Notes under the pieces: model-generated
The model's database searches: none
What the model saw: the letters and a program-made list of their open reading frames with translations, nothing else
What the model was told of the DNA's origin: nothing
Program-made: the position numbers and the translations under genes
NCBI GenBank assembly: GCA_026399875.1
Contig: JAPLQF010000031.1
Span: 62,001-126,000, forward strand
Reading direction: 5' to 3'
Length of the DNA stretch: 64,000 nucleotides
Source of the DNA: Burkholderiales bacterium
GTDB taxonomy: Bacteria; Pseudomonadota; Gammaproteobacteria; Burkholderiales; Burkholderiaceae_E
Part shown: positions 1 through 9,144 of the stretch, in pieces
Layout of the letters: each line of letters opens with the position of its first letter
Numbering within the stretch: position 1 is the first letter of the stretch

Positions 1-59
1 ATGGTCGACGATCGCTTGCATCCGGACAGTTTATGCCGGCAGGTAGAATCGGTCGCCTT

Positions 60-1616
60 ATGCCTGCCGAATATCTCAAACGCATCCTGACCGCGCGCGT
101 CTACGACGTCGCCTTCGAATCGCCGCTGGAGCGCGCCGAAACGCTGTCCGCCCGACTCGGCAACACGGTGATGCTCAAGCGCGAAGACCTGCAGTCGGTC
201 TTCTCCTTCAAGCTGCGGGGCGCCTACAACAAGATGGCGCATCTGTCGGCACAGCAGCTTGGCGCCGGCGTGATCGCCGCCTCGGCCGGAAACCACGCGC
301 AGGGCGTGGCACTGGCCGCCAGCCGGCTCGGTTGCCGCGCGGTCATCGTGATGCCGGTGACCACGCCGCAGGTCAAGATTGATGCGGTGCTGGCGCGGGG
401 CGCGCGGGTGGTGCTGCATGGCGACTCCTACTCCGATGCCTATGCCCATGCGCTCGAGCTGCAGGCCCGCGATCAACTGACCTTCGTGCATCCCTTCGAT
501 GACCCCGATGTCATCGCCGGCCAGGGCACGATCGGCATGGAAGTGCTGCGCCAGCATCCCGGACCGATCGACGCGATCTTCATTCCCATCGGCGGGGGCG
601 GCCTGGCGGCAGGCGTCTCGGCTTATGTGAAGCAGCTTCGACCCGAGATCAGGCTGATCGGCGTTCAGACCATCGACTCCGACGCGATGGCCCGCTCACT
701 GAAAGCCGGTCGGCGCATCGAGTTGTCCGAAGTCGGCCTTTTTTCCGATGGCACGGCGGTCAAACAGGTCGGCGTCGAGACCTTCCGGCTGTGCCAGGCC
801 TGCCTGGACGATGTCATCCTGGTCGATACCGATGAAATCTGCGCCGCCATCAAGGATGTCTTTCAGGACACCCGCTCGATCCTCGAGCCGGCCGGTGCGC
901 TGGCGGTGGCCGGCGCCAAGGCCTGGCTGGAGCGCGAGGCGCTGGCACGCGGCGGCAGCGCGCCCACCGGGCTGACCCTGGTGGCGCTGACCTGCGGTGC
1001 CAACATGAACTTCGACCGGCTGCGCTTCGTGTCCGAGCGCGCCGAAATCGGCGAGCAGCGCGAAGCGGTGTTCGCAGTGACCATCCCGGAAGAACGCGGC
1101 AGCTTCCGGCGGTTTTGCGAACTGATCGGCCCGCGCAACGTGACCGAGTTCAACTACCGGATCGCCGATGCCAGCGTGGCCCATGTCTTTGTCGGCCTGC
1201 AGGTCGCCAACCGGGAGCAGGCCCGCGAGACCGCCCGCAACTTCGAGGCCAACGGGTTCGCAGCACTCGACCTGTCAGATGACGAACTCGCCAAATCGCA
1301 TGTCCGCCACCTGGTGGGCGGGCATTCGCCGCTGGCCCGGGATGAACTGCTCTATCGCTTCGAGTTTCCGGAGCGCCCGGGCGCGCTGATGCGCTTTCTG
1401 ACCAGCATGAGCCCAAACTGGAATATCTCGCTCTTTCATTACCGCAACCATGGTGCCGACTACGGCCGGATCCTGGTCGGACTGCAGGTGCCGGGCGCCG
1501 ACAAGGCCGCTTTCGACGCCTTTCTGTCGGGCCTGGGCTATCGCTGGTGGGATGAAAGCCAGCACCCTGCCTACCGGCTGTTTCTGGCTGCCGGGGGCGA
1601 ATCCGATCGATCCTGA
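60..1616 (+). CDS. ilvA: Threonine ammonia-lyase (threonine deaminase), biosynthetic
   Basis: PLP enzyme that deaminates L-threonine to 2-oxobutanoate, the first step of isoleucine synthesis, in the cytoplasm. The 518-aa product has the fold-type II core first: the Schiff-base lysine is K51 in SFKLRGAYNK, and the glycine phosphate-binding loop GGGGLAAG begins near residue 178. Two ACT-like regulatory domains follow (about 325-400 and 420-505), the arrangement of isoleucine-inhibited IlvA rather than the short catabolic TdcB. An in-frame ATG at 33 exists, but ATG 60 gives the usual MPAEYLKRIL start and a length near that of E. coli IlvA (514). No clear ribosome site is visible. Bases 1-59 hold no gene I can support. 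Stands alone, 139 bp before hemA. Confidence 0.95.
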   Translation: MPAEYLKRILTARVYDVAFESPLERAETLSARLGNTVMLKREDLQSVFSFKLRGAYNKMAHLSAQQLGAGVIAASAGNHAQGVALAASRLGCRAVIVMPVTTPQVKIDAVLARGARVVLHGDSYSDAYAHALELQARDQLTFVHPFDDPDVIAGQGTIGMEVLRQHPGPIDAIFIPIGGGGLAAGVSAYVKQLRPEIRLIGVQTIDSDAMARSLKAGRRIELSEVGLFSDGTAVKQVGVETFRLCQACLDDVILVDTDEICAAIKDVFQDTRSILEPAGALAVAGAKAWLEREALARGGSAPTGLTLVALTCGANMNFDRLRFVSERAEIGEQREAVFAVTIPEERGSFRRFCELIGPRNVTEFNYRIADASVAHVFVGLQVANREQARETARNFEANGFAALDLSDDELAKSHVRHLVGGHSPLARDELLYRFEFPERPGALMRFLTSMSPNWNISLFHYRNHGADYGRILVGLQVPGADKAAFDAFLSGLGYRWWDESQHPAYRLFLAAGGESDRS

Positions 1617-1680
1617 AACCGGCGCTTCATGATCATGCTGACCGCGAGCACCGCAACAGGTAAACTGACTGTAAACTTTA

Positions 1681-1732
1681 GTTGACTGTCGCAACTGACT
1701 GCCACGGTTGACTGCCGCAGTTGACTGACTTC
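1681..1732. repeat. 13-bp tandem repeat, four copies, upstream of hemA
   Basis: Four adjacent 13-bp units start at 1681, 1694, 1707 and 1720, each built on GTTGACTG or ACTGACTG followed by CCGCA-like bases. They fill much of the ilvA-hemA gap and end 23 bp before the hemA start. The period is not a multiple of three and the repeat is non-coding. Further GACTG pieces lie just upstream (1664-1671). Confidence 0.8.
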
Positions 1733-1755
1733 CAGGCGATTTAACGGGCTGCCCC

Positions 1756-3030
1756 ATGCAACTCCTCACCCTCGGCTTGAACCACACCACCGCGCCTCTG
1801 GCGCTGCGCGAGAAGGTGGCGTTTCCGGGCGAAGCCCTGCGTGATGCGGTCGCCAACCTGAGGGGCGAACTGCGCAGCGTCCTGCCCGAAACCGCGATTC
1901 TGTCGACCTGCAACCGGACCGAGATCTACTGCGCGACGCCCGAACCTGCGCAGGCGCGCTCGGCGATCACCCGCTGGATGGCCGACTTCAACGGGCTGGG
2001 CGCCTCACCCGGACTCGACGAGCACCTCTACGCCCTGCCCAACAACGAAGCCGTGCGCCATGCCTTCCGGGTGGCATCAGGCCTTGATTCGATGGTGCTC
2101 GGCGAGCCGCAGATCCTCGGCCAGATGAAGGACGCTGCACGCGTCGCCCAGGAAGCCGATGCGCTCGGCACCCATCTGCATCAGCTCTTTCAGCGCACCT
2201 TTGCGGTCGCCAAGGAGGTCCGCAGCCAGACCGAGATCGGTGCGCATTCGGTATCGATGGCGGCAGCCGGTGTGCGACTGGCGCAGCGGCTTTTCGAAGA
2301 TCTGCGCGAGACATCGATCCTCTTCGTGGGCGCCGGCGAGATGATCGAGCTGGCCGCCACCCATTTCGTGGCACAGCAGCCAAAGCGTATCGCCGTGGCC
2401 AATCGCACCGCCGAACGCGCCCAGAAACTCGCGCAGCGCTTCGGCGCGCAGTCGGTCAGGCTGTCCGATCTGCCCGAGACGCTCGGCGACCACGACATCA
2501 TCGTGTCCTGCACCGCCAGCTCGCTGCCGATCATCGGCCTGGGCATGGTCGAGCGAGCACTTCGCCAGCGCAGGCGCCGGCCGATGTTCATGATCGACCT
2601 GGCCGTGCCGCGCGATATCGAGCCGGAAGTCGCGCGTCTTGACGACGTCTTCCTCTATACCGTCGACGATCTCGGCAAGCTGGTCCAGACCGGCATGGAA
2701 AATCGCCAGTCGGCGGTTGCCCAGGCCGAAAATATCATCGAGACCCGGGTCGATGCCTTCATGCACTGGCTGTCGGCCCGCCAGGCCGTACCGGCGATCA
2801 GGGCGCTGCATGCCCGTGGCGAGTCGCTCAAGCAAGGCGAACTCGAGCGTGCACGACGCATGCTGGCTCGCGGCGACGACCCACAGGCCGTCCTCGAGGC
2901 GCTCGCGAGCAGTCTGACCGGCAAATTCCTTCATGGCCCCACCACCCTGCTGCAACAGCCGGGACCGGCGCAGCAGCAGATCGGCGCACTGATCGACCGG
3001 CTGCTGCCCGACGACAAATCATCGTCCTGA
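1756..3030 (+). CDS. hemA: Glutamyl-tRNA reductase
   Basis: Reduces glutamyl-tRNA(Glu) to glutamate-1-semialdehyde with NADPH, the committed step of C5-pathway tetrapyrrole synthesis. The 424-aa protein has the family's order: an N-terminal catalytic domain starting [14 protein letters not shown] with the catalytic cysteine C52 in STCNRTE, a nucleotide-binding domain with FVGAGEM, and a helical dimerisation tail. Length is normal. ATG 1756 is the only start giving the conserved N-terminus. It lies 48 bp before prfA and prmC on the same strand, the common hemA-prfA-prmC order that joins haem synthesis to translation termination. The minisatellite just upstream may sit in the promoter or 5' leader. 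Confidence 0.97.
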   Translation: MQLLTLGLNHTTAPLALREKVAFPGEALRDAVANLRGELRSVLPETAILSTCNRTEIYCATPEPAQARSAITRWMADFNGLGASPGLDEHLYALPNNEAVRHAFRVASGLDSMVLGEPQILGQMKDAARVAQEADALGTHLHQLFQRTFAVAKEVRSQTEIGAHSVSMAAAGVRLAQRLFEDLRETSILFVGAGEMIELAATHFVAQQPKRIAVANRTAERAQKLAQRFGAQSVRLSDLPETLGDHDIIVSCTASSLPIIGLGMVERALRQRRRRPMFMIDLAVPRDIEPEVARLDDVFLYTVDDLGKLVQTGMENRQSAVAQAENIIETRVDAFMHWLSARQAVPAIRALHARGESLKQGELERARRMLARGDDPQAVLEALASSLTGKFLHGPTTLLQQPGPAQQQIGALIDRLLPDDKSSS

Positions 3031-3078
3031 GGGTCGCGCCGGCGCACTCCTGCCCGCCGGGCGCTGTCTGACATGGCC

Positions 3079-4173
3079 ATGAACCCCTCGATGCTCGACA
3101 AGCTGTCGCGACTCGAAGAGCGGCTGGCCGAGGTCTCGGCCCTGCTCTCGACCGAAGAGGCCACCCGCGATATCACCGAATACCGCCGCCTCAACCGCGA
3201 GCATGCCGAGCTGGCCGACGTGGTCGAGCATTTCGTCGCCTGGCGACAGGCCCGCCGCGACCTCGAGACCGCCGAGCAGCTGCGCGCCGATCCCGAGATG
3301 CGCGACTTCGCGGACGACGAAGCGGCTGCCGCGAACCAGCGGCTCGCCGAAGAAGGCGCGATGCTCGAACAGCTCCTGGTGCCGCGCGATCCGGACGACG
3401 GGCGCGACGTCATCCTCGAAATCCGCGCCGGCACCGGCGGTGACGAGAGCGCGCTCTTTGCCGGCGACCTTCTGCGGATGTATCTGCGCTATGCCGAGCG
3501 ACAGCACTGGCAGACCGAGCTGCTCTCGGAGAGTGCCGCCGAGCTCGGCGGCTACAAGGAAGTGATCGTGCGCATCGCCGGCAATTCGGTCTTCGCGCGC
3601 ATGAAGTTCGAGTCGGGCGGCCATCGGGTGCAAAGGGTTCCCGCGACCGAGGCGCAGGGCCGAATCCATACGTCGGCCTGCACCGTAGCGGTCATGCCCG
3701 AAGCCGACGATATCTCGGATGTGGTGATCTCACCGGACGAGCTGCGCATCGATGTCTTCCGGGCCTCGGGGGCCGGCGGTCAGCATGTCAACAAGACCGA
3801 GTCGGCAGTGCGTATCACCCACCTTCCGACCGGCATCGTGGCCGAATGCCAGGACGACCGCTCGCAGCATCGCAACAAGGACAAGGCGATGAAGGTGCTG
3901 GCCACGCGCATCCGCGACCTGCAGGTGCGGGCGGCGCAAGCCAGGGAAGCCGCCACGCGCAAGTCGCTGGTCGGCTCGGGCGACCGCTCGGAGCGGATCC
4001 GCACCTACAACTTTCCGCAGGGTCGCGTCACTGACCATCGCATCAACCTCACGCTCTACAAGCTGCAGGCGGTGATGGATGGCGATCTCGACGACCTCCT
4101 CGGGCCACTGATGACCGAGCATCAGGCCGAAAAGCTCGCCGCCCTGGCCGAGGAAGCGACCGCGCCGCAATGA
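3079..4173 (+). CDS. prfA: Peptide chain release factor 1
   Basis: Recognises UAA and UAG in the ribosomal A site and triggers peptidyl-tRNA hydrolysis. The PAT tripeptide (188-190, in RVPATEAQG) marks RF1 and not RF2, and the GGQ hydrolysis motif is at 233-235. Both match E. coli RF1 numbering exactly if translation starts at ATG 3079 (MNPSMLDKL) rather than at the in-frame ATG 3073, so I chose 3079. The product is 364 aa, the usual size. The stop codon overlaps the prmC start (ATGA at 4170-4173), so RF1 and the methylase that modifies its GGQ glutamine are translationally coupled. Confidence 0.97.
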   Translation: MNPSMLDKLSRLEERLAEVSALLSTEEATRDITEYRRLNREHAELADVVEHFVAWRQARRDLETAEQLRADPEMRDFADDEAAAANQRLAEEGAMLEQLLVPRDPDDGRDVILEIRAGTGGDESALFAGDLLRMYLRYAERQHWQTELLSESAAELGGYKEVIVRIAGNSVFARMKFESGGHRVQRVPATEAQGRIHTSACTVAVMPEADDISDVVISPDELRIDVFRASGAGGQHVNKTESAVRITHLPTGIVAECQDDRSQHRNKDKAMKVLATRIRDLQVRAAQAREAATRKSLVGSGDRSERIRTYNFPQGRVTDHRINLTLYKLQAVMDGDLDDLLGPLMTEHQAEKLAALAEEATAPQ

Positions 4174-5087
4174 GCGGCCAGCCCGCCCGGTCGTGGGACG
4201 CGCTGCAGGCGGCAGCCGGACTGCCGCGGCTCGATGCCCGCGCGCTGCTCGAGCATGTCAGCGGACGCCCCCGGGAGTGGCTGGTGGCCCATGGCGATGA
4301 GCCGGCAATCGCGCCGGTCGCAGAGCAATTCGATGCCCTGGCGGCCAGGCGTCGCGCCGGCGAGCCGCTGGCCTACCTGACCGGATACCGTGAATTCTTT
4401 GGTCGACGCTTTACGGTCAATCGGCATGTGCTGGTGCCACGCCCCGAAACCGAAGGACTGGTCGAGGCGGCGCTCAAGCACCTGCCGGCGCGGCAGATTG
4501 CGGCACAGGCGCCCGGCTCACGCGCAGCAGTCGACATCGCGGCGCCCTTGCGCGTGCTCGATCTGGGCACCGGCAGCGGCATTATTGCGATCACCCTGGC
4601 ACTGGCCCGATCCGATCTGTGCCTGACCGCCACCGACGCCTCGGCGCAGGCGCTGGTCTGCGCGCAGGCCAATGCCGAGCGCCTGTCGGCACCGCCGATC
4701 GACTGGTATCAGGGCGACTGGTGGGCAGCCCTGCCGCCGGGTACGCCCCGCTTTGACATGGTGGTCTCCAACCCGCCCTATCTGGCCGACGACGATCCGC
4801 ATCTGGACGATCCGGCGCTGCGACATGAGCCGACCGGCGCCCTGGCCTGCGGCCCCCAAGGGCTGGAAGCGATCGAACAGATCGTCGCGCCGATCCTTGC
4901 CCACCTGCTGCCCGGCGGCTGGTTGCTGCTTGAGCATGGCTTCAAACAAGGCCTGGACGTGCGGGACCGGCTCACGCAGGCGGGCCTGTCGGAGGTGGTC
5001 ACGCTGGCCGACCTGCAGGGACTCGATCGGATCAGCCTGGGTCGGCGTCCCTGCATCCCGGTTTGGCCCGAACCTGTCCCGGTCTGA
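4170..5087 (+). CDS. prmC: Release-factor glutamine N5-methyltransferase
   Basis: SAM-dependent methylase that modifies the glutamine of the GGQ motif in release factors 1 and 2. The 305-aa protein has the N-terminal helical substrate domain, the SAM-binding motif [17 protein letters not shown] from about residue 127, and the diagnostic NPPY amide-methylating motif at 201-204. Length is slightly above the common 275-300 because of extra residues around 100-125. It starts inside the prfA stop (ATGA overlap), next to its own substrate gene. After its stop come an 11-bp minisatellite and then grxD. Confidence 0.95.
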   Translation: MSGQPARSWDALQAAAGLPRLDARALLEHVSGRPREWLVAHGDEPAIAPVAEQFDALAARRRAGEPLAYLTGYREFFGRRFTVNRHVLVPRPETEGLVEAALKHLPARQIAAQAPGSRAAVDIAAPLRVLDLGTGSGIIAITLALARSDLCLTATDASAQALVCAQANAERLSAPPIDWYQGDWWAALPPGTPRFDMVVSNPPYLADDDPHLDDPALRHEPTGALACGPQGLEAIEQIVAPILAHLLPGGWLLLEHGFKQGLDVRDRLTQAGLSEVVTLADLQGLDRISLGRRPCIPVWPEPVPV

Positions 5088-5097
5088 GCGGTCGGCC

Positions 5098-5141
5098 GGC
5101 GATACCCCGGCGATACCCCGGCGATACCCCGGCGATACCCT
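5098..5141. repeat. 11-bp tandem repeat, four copies, prmC-grxD gap
   Basis: Four contiguous copies of GGCGATACCCC (5098, 5109, 5120, 5131). Three are identical and the last ends in T. The array begins 10 bp after the prmC stop and ends 83 bp before grxD. Its period would break any reading frame, and no gene crosses it. Confidence 0.85.
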
Positions 5142-5224
5142 GCCGTTTGACGCGGGCCGCGGGGCTGCCTAGACTCGGTCCCCTGTCAGCGGCGCACAGC
5201 GCCCTCTTTCAAGGACTCAATGTC

Positions 5225-5548
5225 ATGGACGCCAGCGAATTCATCAAAAAGACGGTCGAAGACCATCCGGTCGTGCTCTTCATGAAGGGAACCGCGCAGT
5301 TCCCCCAATGCGGTTTTTCGGGCCGTGCGGTGCAACTGCTCAAGGCTTGCGGCGTCACCAGCATGGTCACTGTCAATGTCCTCGACGATGACGAGGTCCG
5401 CCAGGCGATCAAGACCTTCTCGAACTGGCCGACGATTCCACAGCTCTACGTCGGTGGCGAATTCATCGGCGGCGCCGACATCGTCCAGGAAATGTTCGAC
5501 AGCGGCGAACTCCAGAAGCTCTTCCCGGGCGAAACACCCGCTGCCTGA
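5225..5548 (+). CDS. grxD: Monothiol glutaredoxin (Grx4 family)
   Basis: CGFS-type glutaredoxin that carries and delivers [2Fe-2S] clusters with glutathione and BolA-type partners. The 107-aa protein has the active site CGFS beginning at C29 and the C-terminal glutathione-binding GGADIV region. The start is ATG 5225, with AAGGA nine bases upstream at 5211-5215; longer in-frame versions would read back through the minisatellite and are rejected. Its usual partner family, BolA/IbaG, is encoded at 34.3 kb. No terminator is visible after it. Confidence 0.96.
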   Translation: MDASEFIKKTVEDHPVVLFMKGTAQFPQCGFSGRAVQLLKACGVTSMVTVNVLDDDEVRQAIKTFSNWPTIPQLYVGGEFIGGADIVQEMFDSGELQKLFPGETPAA

Positions 5549-5655
5549 TCGTCAGCGCGCGCCCTGACGCGCCAGGGCCAGCGCATCGCAACGCAGGCTC
5601 GGCCGGCGTTGTCTCCGCTTTCAGCGCATCGAAGACCGCCAGCCTGACCGTGACC

Positions 5656-5835
5656 TCATCGGTCACCGTCAACCGCTGGCCACCGGCCAAAGGCGAACAG
5701 CCACAGCGCGATCACGTTCACAACCGGCACCAGCGCCAGCAGCGACAGCCAGGGCGAAAAACCCGCACGCTGCATGATCCGCCACAGCGGGATCGTCAAC
5801 AGCGCCAGCGACACCAAACCGAGCAGAATTCCCAT
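5656..5835 (-). CDS. Small two-helix membrane protein, function unknown
   Basis: A 59-aa protein starting MGILLGLVSL with two hydrophobic helices joined by the short segment RIMQRAGFSPW, and ending FAFGRWPAVDGDR. From memory, AGFSPWLSLL...VPVVNVIALW is a recurring signature in short uncharacterised proteobacterial membrane proteins, which is why I call it real. ATG 5835 has AGAGG about ten bases upstream; the frame can be extended to 5889 but without a better start. It sits alone on the minus strand between grxD and ubiX, in a 500-bp gap that otherwise holds no gene. No function can be assigned. Confidence 0.7.
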   Translation of the reverse strand: MGILLGLVSLALLTIPLWRIMQRAGFSPWLSLLALVPVVNVIALWLFAFGRWPAVDGDR

Positions 5836-6050
5836 CAGCGTTTGCCTCTTGTGGTTGCGAAACCGGGTGGTCAGCGAGCATTTGACCACCGTTGCCGCCG
5901 AGTCGCCATGGCGTCAAGCTTGCGACGGACATCAATTGCCGCTTTTGCGGCCAAGCCACCGCGACATTGCGGCTAACGCGAGGTCGGTACAATCAATCGG
6001 ATCGACGTACGGTCTTGTGCCGACGTGCTGACCTCTCCCGGAGCCTGCCG

Positions 6051-6653
6051 ATGACCCGAAGACTGATCGTTGCCATCACCGGCGCATCGGGTGCGGTATA
6101 CGGTGTACGCCTGCTGCAGGCCCTTCGCGATCTGCCGGAGGTGCAGACCCATCTGCTGGTCTCGGCTGCCGGATGGCTGAACATCGAACAGGAGCTCGGA
6201 CGGGGACGCCGCGAAATCGAGGCGCTCGCCGATGTCGTGCACAACGTTCGCGACGTCGGCGCGAGCATCGCCTCCGGGTCGTTTCGCAGTGACGGCATGG
6301 TGGTTGCACCCTGCTCGATGCGCACGCTCGCGGCCATCGCACAGGGCATGTCGGACAATCTCATCACGCGCGCGGCCGATGTGGTGCTCAAGGAGCGGCG
6401 CCGGCTGGTGCTGATGGTCCGAGAAACACCCCTGAACCTGGCCCACCTTCGCAATATGACCGCCGTGACCGAGATGGGCGGCATCGTGTTTCCACCGGTA
6501 CCGGCCTTCTACAACCGGCCGCAGTCGGTTGACGAACTGATCGACCACACCGTCGGCCGGGTGCTCGATCTGCTCGATGTGTCGCAGACACTTTCGCCGG
6601 CCTGGCCGGGGCTTGCCTCGGCGCGGGCCGCTGCCAACGAGGAAGCGCCATGA
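6051..6653 (+). CDS. ubiX: Flavin prenyltransferase
   Basis: Joins dimethylallyl phosphate to FMN to make prenylated FMN, the cofactor of UbiD decarboxylases in ubiquinone synthesis. The 200-aa protein starts MTRRLIVAITGASGA, has the GASG flavin loop, the PCSM segment and the C-terminal signature FYNRPQSVDELIDHTVGR typical of UbiX. ATG 6051 follows a CCGGAG site. A weak promoter candidate lies upstream (TTGCGG 5967-5972, TACAAT 5988-5993, 15-bp spacer). The stop overlaps the start of the CYTH-CHAD gene (ATGA), so the two are probably co-translated, although no functional link is evident. Confidence 0.95.
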   Translation: MTRRLIVAITGASGAVYGVRLLQALRDLPEVQTHLLVSAAGWLNIEQELGRGRREIEALADVVHNVRDVGASIASGSFRSDGMVVAPCSMRTLAAIAQGMSDNLITRAADVVLKERRRLVLMVRETPLNLAHLRNMTAVTEMGGIVFPPVPAFYNRPQSVDELIDHTVGRVLDLLDVSQTLSPAWPGLASARAAANEEAP

Positions 6654-8296
6654 GCCACCGCGAACTCGAGTTGAAGTTCTCGCTGCCGCTGGTGCTGCAG
6701 GACAAACTCGATGACGATGCCGCCAATGCCTGGGATCGGAAGCGGGTCTGGTCCTGCTACTACGACACGCCGGATGGCGAGCTGACGCGCGCCCGGATGG
6801 CGGTGCGGGTACGACGGCATGGCGAGCGCTGGCTGCAGACCGTCAAGGCCGAGGGCGCCGGCCAGTTCGAACGCTATGAATGGGAACGCGCCATCGACGG
6901 CCCGGAACCCCATCGCGACGCACTGCCGCCCGCCGATACCGAGCTGGGCGCGATTGCGCACCGCAGCTTCGGCCTGTGGCGCCCGCTCTTCGAGACCGAC
7001 TTCGAACGACGCAGCCGCTCGATCGAGCCCTCGCCGGGTCTGGTGATCGAGATCGCGCAAGACATCGGCGAATTGCGGTGTGGCGATCGCACCGAGGCGA
7101 TCCGCGAGGTCGAGCTCGAATGCCTGCAGGGTGGGCGTGCAGAATTCTTTGAATGGGCGCTCGACTGGGCGAAAACGCTTCAGGCCTGCCTGCTGATCCC
7201 CACGAAAAACGAACGCGGCCTCCGGCTGGCGGCCCGTCTGCCGCTGATCGCCAGTCCGCTCAAGGCGCCTGCAACCGTACCTGGGCGCGGCCAGCGGCCT
7301 GGCGCTGCGGCCGCGCAAATTCTGTCGGCCTGTATCGCGCATGCCTGCTCAAACATCGAGCCAATCCTGTCATCGGATGCCCCGGAAGGCCCGCATCAGT
7401 TCCGGGTCGCGCTCAGACGGTTTCGGGCTGCCTTGCGATTCTTCGGGCTGCGCGAAATCGATCCTGTCTGGGAGACCCTCGACCGGACAGCCTCGAGTCT
7501 GGCCGATGCCGCAGGCAGGGTCCGCGACTTCGATGTCTTCGAATCGGGGCTCCTGCCCGAGCTGCGAAGCCGCTTCAAGGGCGACGCTGCGCTCGAGGCC
7601 CTGTCGCGCGCGGTCGGCCATGCCCGCGAATCAGCACGCATGGATCTGCGACGAACCCTGTCGGGTCCCGATGCATCGCAGTTCGTCCTGCAGGTGACCG
7701 CAATGGCCGAGCGGCTCGCCGACACCGGCAATCCGGCAGGCTTGCCGGGTGATGACTTCGGCGCCTTCGCTGCGGTGCGTCTGCCGGCGCTCATGGCCAG
7801 GGTTCGCCGACGGGCCCGTCAGGCCAGAACCGAAGCCGATTGGCACCGGGCGCGGATCGCGGTCAAGAACCTGCGCTATGCGCTCGAGTTCGCCGCGCTG
7901 GCCCTCACACGAAGCGCCGACGTGCCGCGCGTGACCGCTGCGCTGGCACGCTGGCAGGACGAACTTGGTGCCGGCCAGGACCTGGCGGTGGCCCGCGATG
8001 TGGCCGCGCAGGCGATGGCCCGCCCGGGCGTTCCCTCCGAAGCGGCTGTCAGAGCGACCGCCCTGATCGACGCCTGGCGAGTTTTTTCTGCGCCACGCCC
8101 GCACGGTCGACAGCGAATTGCCCGGCGATCACTGCAGGTTCTTCAAGCCTTGTCCGCCGCGATTTCAGCGTCACGCGCCCCACCGCCAGTCGATGAGCAC
8201 GCGATTGCCAATGCCTCTGAAACAGGCGACGCCGCCGCAGGCCAGGATGATGAGAGCCCATCTCCCAAGTCCGACCCACCAGCCGCCATGCAATAA
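6650..8296 (+). CDS. CYTH and CHAD domain protein, probable inorganic triphosphatase
   Basis: A 548-aa protein with an N-terminal CYTH domain (about 1-200) and a C-terminal CHAD helical domain (about 225-500). The CYTH signature is the ELELKF (ExExK) strand at the start, followed by acidic and basic tunnel residues. CHAD shows HQFRVALRRFRAALRFFG and later HRARIAVKNLRYALEF, the histidine/arginine helices thought to bind polyphosphate. E. coli YgiF, with the same domain order, is an inorganic triphosphatase, so tripolyphosphate is the best substrate guess. The last 50 residues are low-complexity. It starts inside the ubiX stop and ends 30 bp before the universal stress gene. Confidence 0.88.
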   Translation: MSHRELELKFSLPLVLQDKLDDDAANAWDRKRVWSCYYDTPDGELTRARMAVRVRRHGERWLQTVKAEGAGQFERYEWERAIDGPEPHRDALPPADTELGAIAHRSFGLWRPLFETDFERRSRSIEPSPGLVIEIAQDIGELRCGDRTEAIREVELECLQGGRAEFFEWALDWAKTLQACLLIPTKNERGLRLAARLPLIASPLKAPATVPGRGQRPGAAAAQILSACIAHACSNIEPILSSDAPEGPHQFRVALRRFRAALRFFGLREIDPVWETLDRTASSLADAAGRVRDFDVFESGLLPELRSRFKGDAALEALSRAVGHARESARMDLRRTLSGPDASQFVLQVTAMAERLADTGNPAGLPGDDFGAFAAVRLPALMARVRRRARQARTEADWHRARIAVKNLRYALEFAALALTRSADVPRVTAALARWQDELGAGQDLAVARDVAAQAMARPGVPSEAAVRATALIDAWRVFSAPRPHGRQRIARRSLQVLQALSAAISASRAPPPVDEHAIANASETGDAAAGQDDESPSPKSDPPAAMQ

Positions 8297-8326
8297 TCCG
8301 GGCGCCCGACGTTGACAGGACAGTCC

Positions 8327-8752
8327 ATGAAATTCTTTGTCGCCATTGACGGTTCGAAAAACTCGCTGCGCGGGCTCAAATACGCCATCAAGCTCGCCGG
8401 AAAGCTGTCCGCTCCCTCGCATCTCATCATCGCCAATGCCCACGACGACATAGCGCTGCGCGGTGCCAGCCAGTTCGTCGGCAAGCAGGCTGTCGACCGC
8501 TATCTCGAGGAACTCGCCGAGTCGGAGCTCAAGCCGGCCATCGAGCACGCGCGCAAGTCGGGGGTGACCTTCGAGTCGCGGGTGCTTCGCGGCAGGGTGG
8601 CTCAGGCGATCGCAGAGTCGGCCGACGCCAGTCAATGCGACCTGATCGTGCTTGGCTCCAAAGGCCGCAGCGCGATCAAGGATCTGATGATCGGGTCGGT
8701 TGCGCAGCGGGTCGCCTCGCTCGCAAAAACCCCGGTCGTGCTCGTCAAGTAA
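8327..8752 (+). CDS. Universal stress protein, UspA family
   Basis: A 141-aa single-domain Usp protein starting MKFFVAIDGSKNSLRGLKYA. The ATP-binding type signature is present near the C-terminus: GSKGRS, nine residues, then GSVAQRV, and the chain ends in TPVVLVK. Such proteins are cytoplasmic dimers induced by stress; the specific role cannot be told. ATG 8327 has AGGA seven bases upstream, whereas the TTG at 8312 has none. The next gene on the same strand begins 43 bp later and has its own AGGA. Confidence 0.92.
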   Translation: MKFFVAIDGSKNSLRGLKYAIKLAGKLSAPSHLIIANAHDDIALRGASQFVGKQAVDRYLEELAESELKPAIEHARKSGVTFESRVLRGRVAQAIAESADASQCDLIVLGSKGRSAIKDLMIGSVAQRVASLAKTPVVLVK

Positions 8753-8795
8753 GCCCGCCAATTTCCGGTCGACTCACTACCAGGACTTCTCGATC

Positions 8796-9143
8796 ATGCG
8801 ACTGCTGCTTGGATGGGCAATCAATGCCGGTGTGCTGCTGCTGCTGCCCTATCTGATCCCGGCAGTGCATATCGACGACTTTGTGACCGCGCTGATGGTC
8901 GCGCTGGTGCTCGGGCTGCTCAACGCCATCGTTCGCCCGCTGCTGGTGATCCTGACGCTGCCGATCACCCTGCTCACGCTCGGGCTCTTCCTGTTCGTGA
9001 TCAACGGCCTGATGTTCTGGCTGGCGTCGCGACTGTTCTCCGGTTTTCACATCGACAGCTTCGCCTGGTCGATCGTCGCCGCGCTGGTCTACAGCGCGGT
9101 CAGCTGGGCGGTCAGTGCGGTGGTACTGCGCAAGAACGCCTGA
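8796..9143 (+). CDS. Four-helix membrane protein of the phage holin IV / YvlD-like family
   Basis: A 115-aa, very hydrophobic protein with four predicted membrane helices: LLGWAINAGVLLLLPYLIP, TALMVALVLGLLNAIVRP, a helix beginning LVILTLPITLL, and WSIVAALVYSAVSWAVSAVV. The motif GLLNAIVRPLLVILTLPITL is the family hallmark. Despite the family name, most members are chromosomal housekeeping membrane proteins of unknown role, and nothing here suggests a phage. ATG 8796 has AGGA at 8782-8785. It converges with the PilZ gene, whose stop codon begins two bases after this one ends. Confidence 0.9.
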   Translation: MRLLLGWAINAGVLLLLPYLIPAVHIDDFVTALMVALVLGLLNAIVRPLLVILTLPITLLTLGLFLFVINGLMFWLASRLFSGFHIDSFAWSIVAALVYSAVSWAVSAVVLRKNA

Positions 9144-9144
9144 T

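Noticed and set aside
8796-9143. Possible prophage remnant because of a holin-family protein
   Set aside because: The family is mostly chromosomal; no other phage gene, integrase or attachment site lies nearby.
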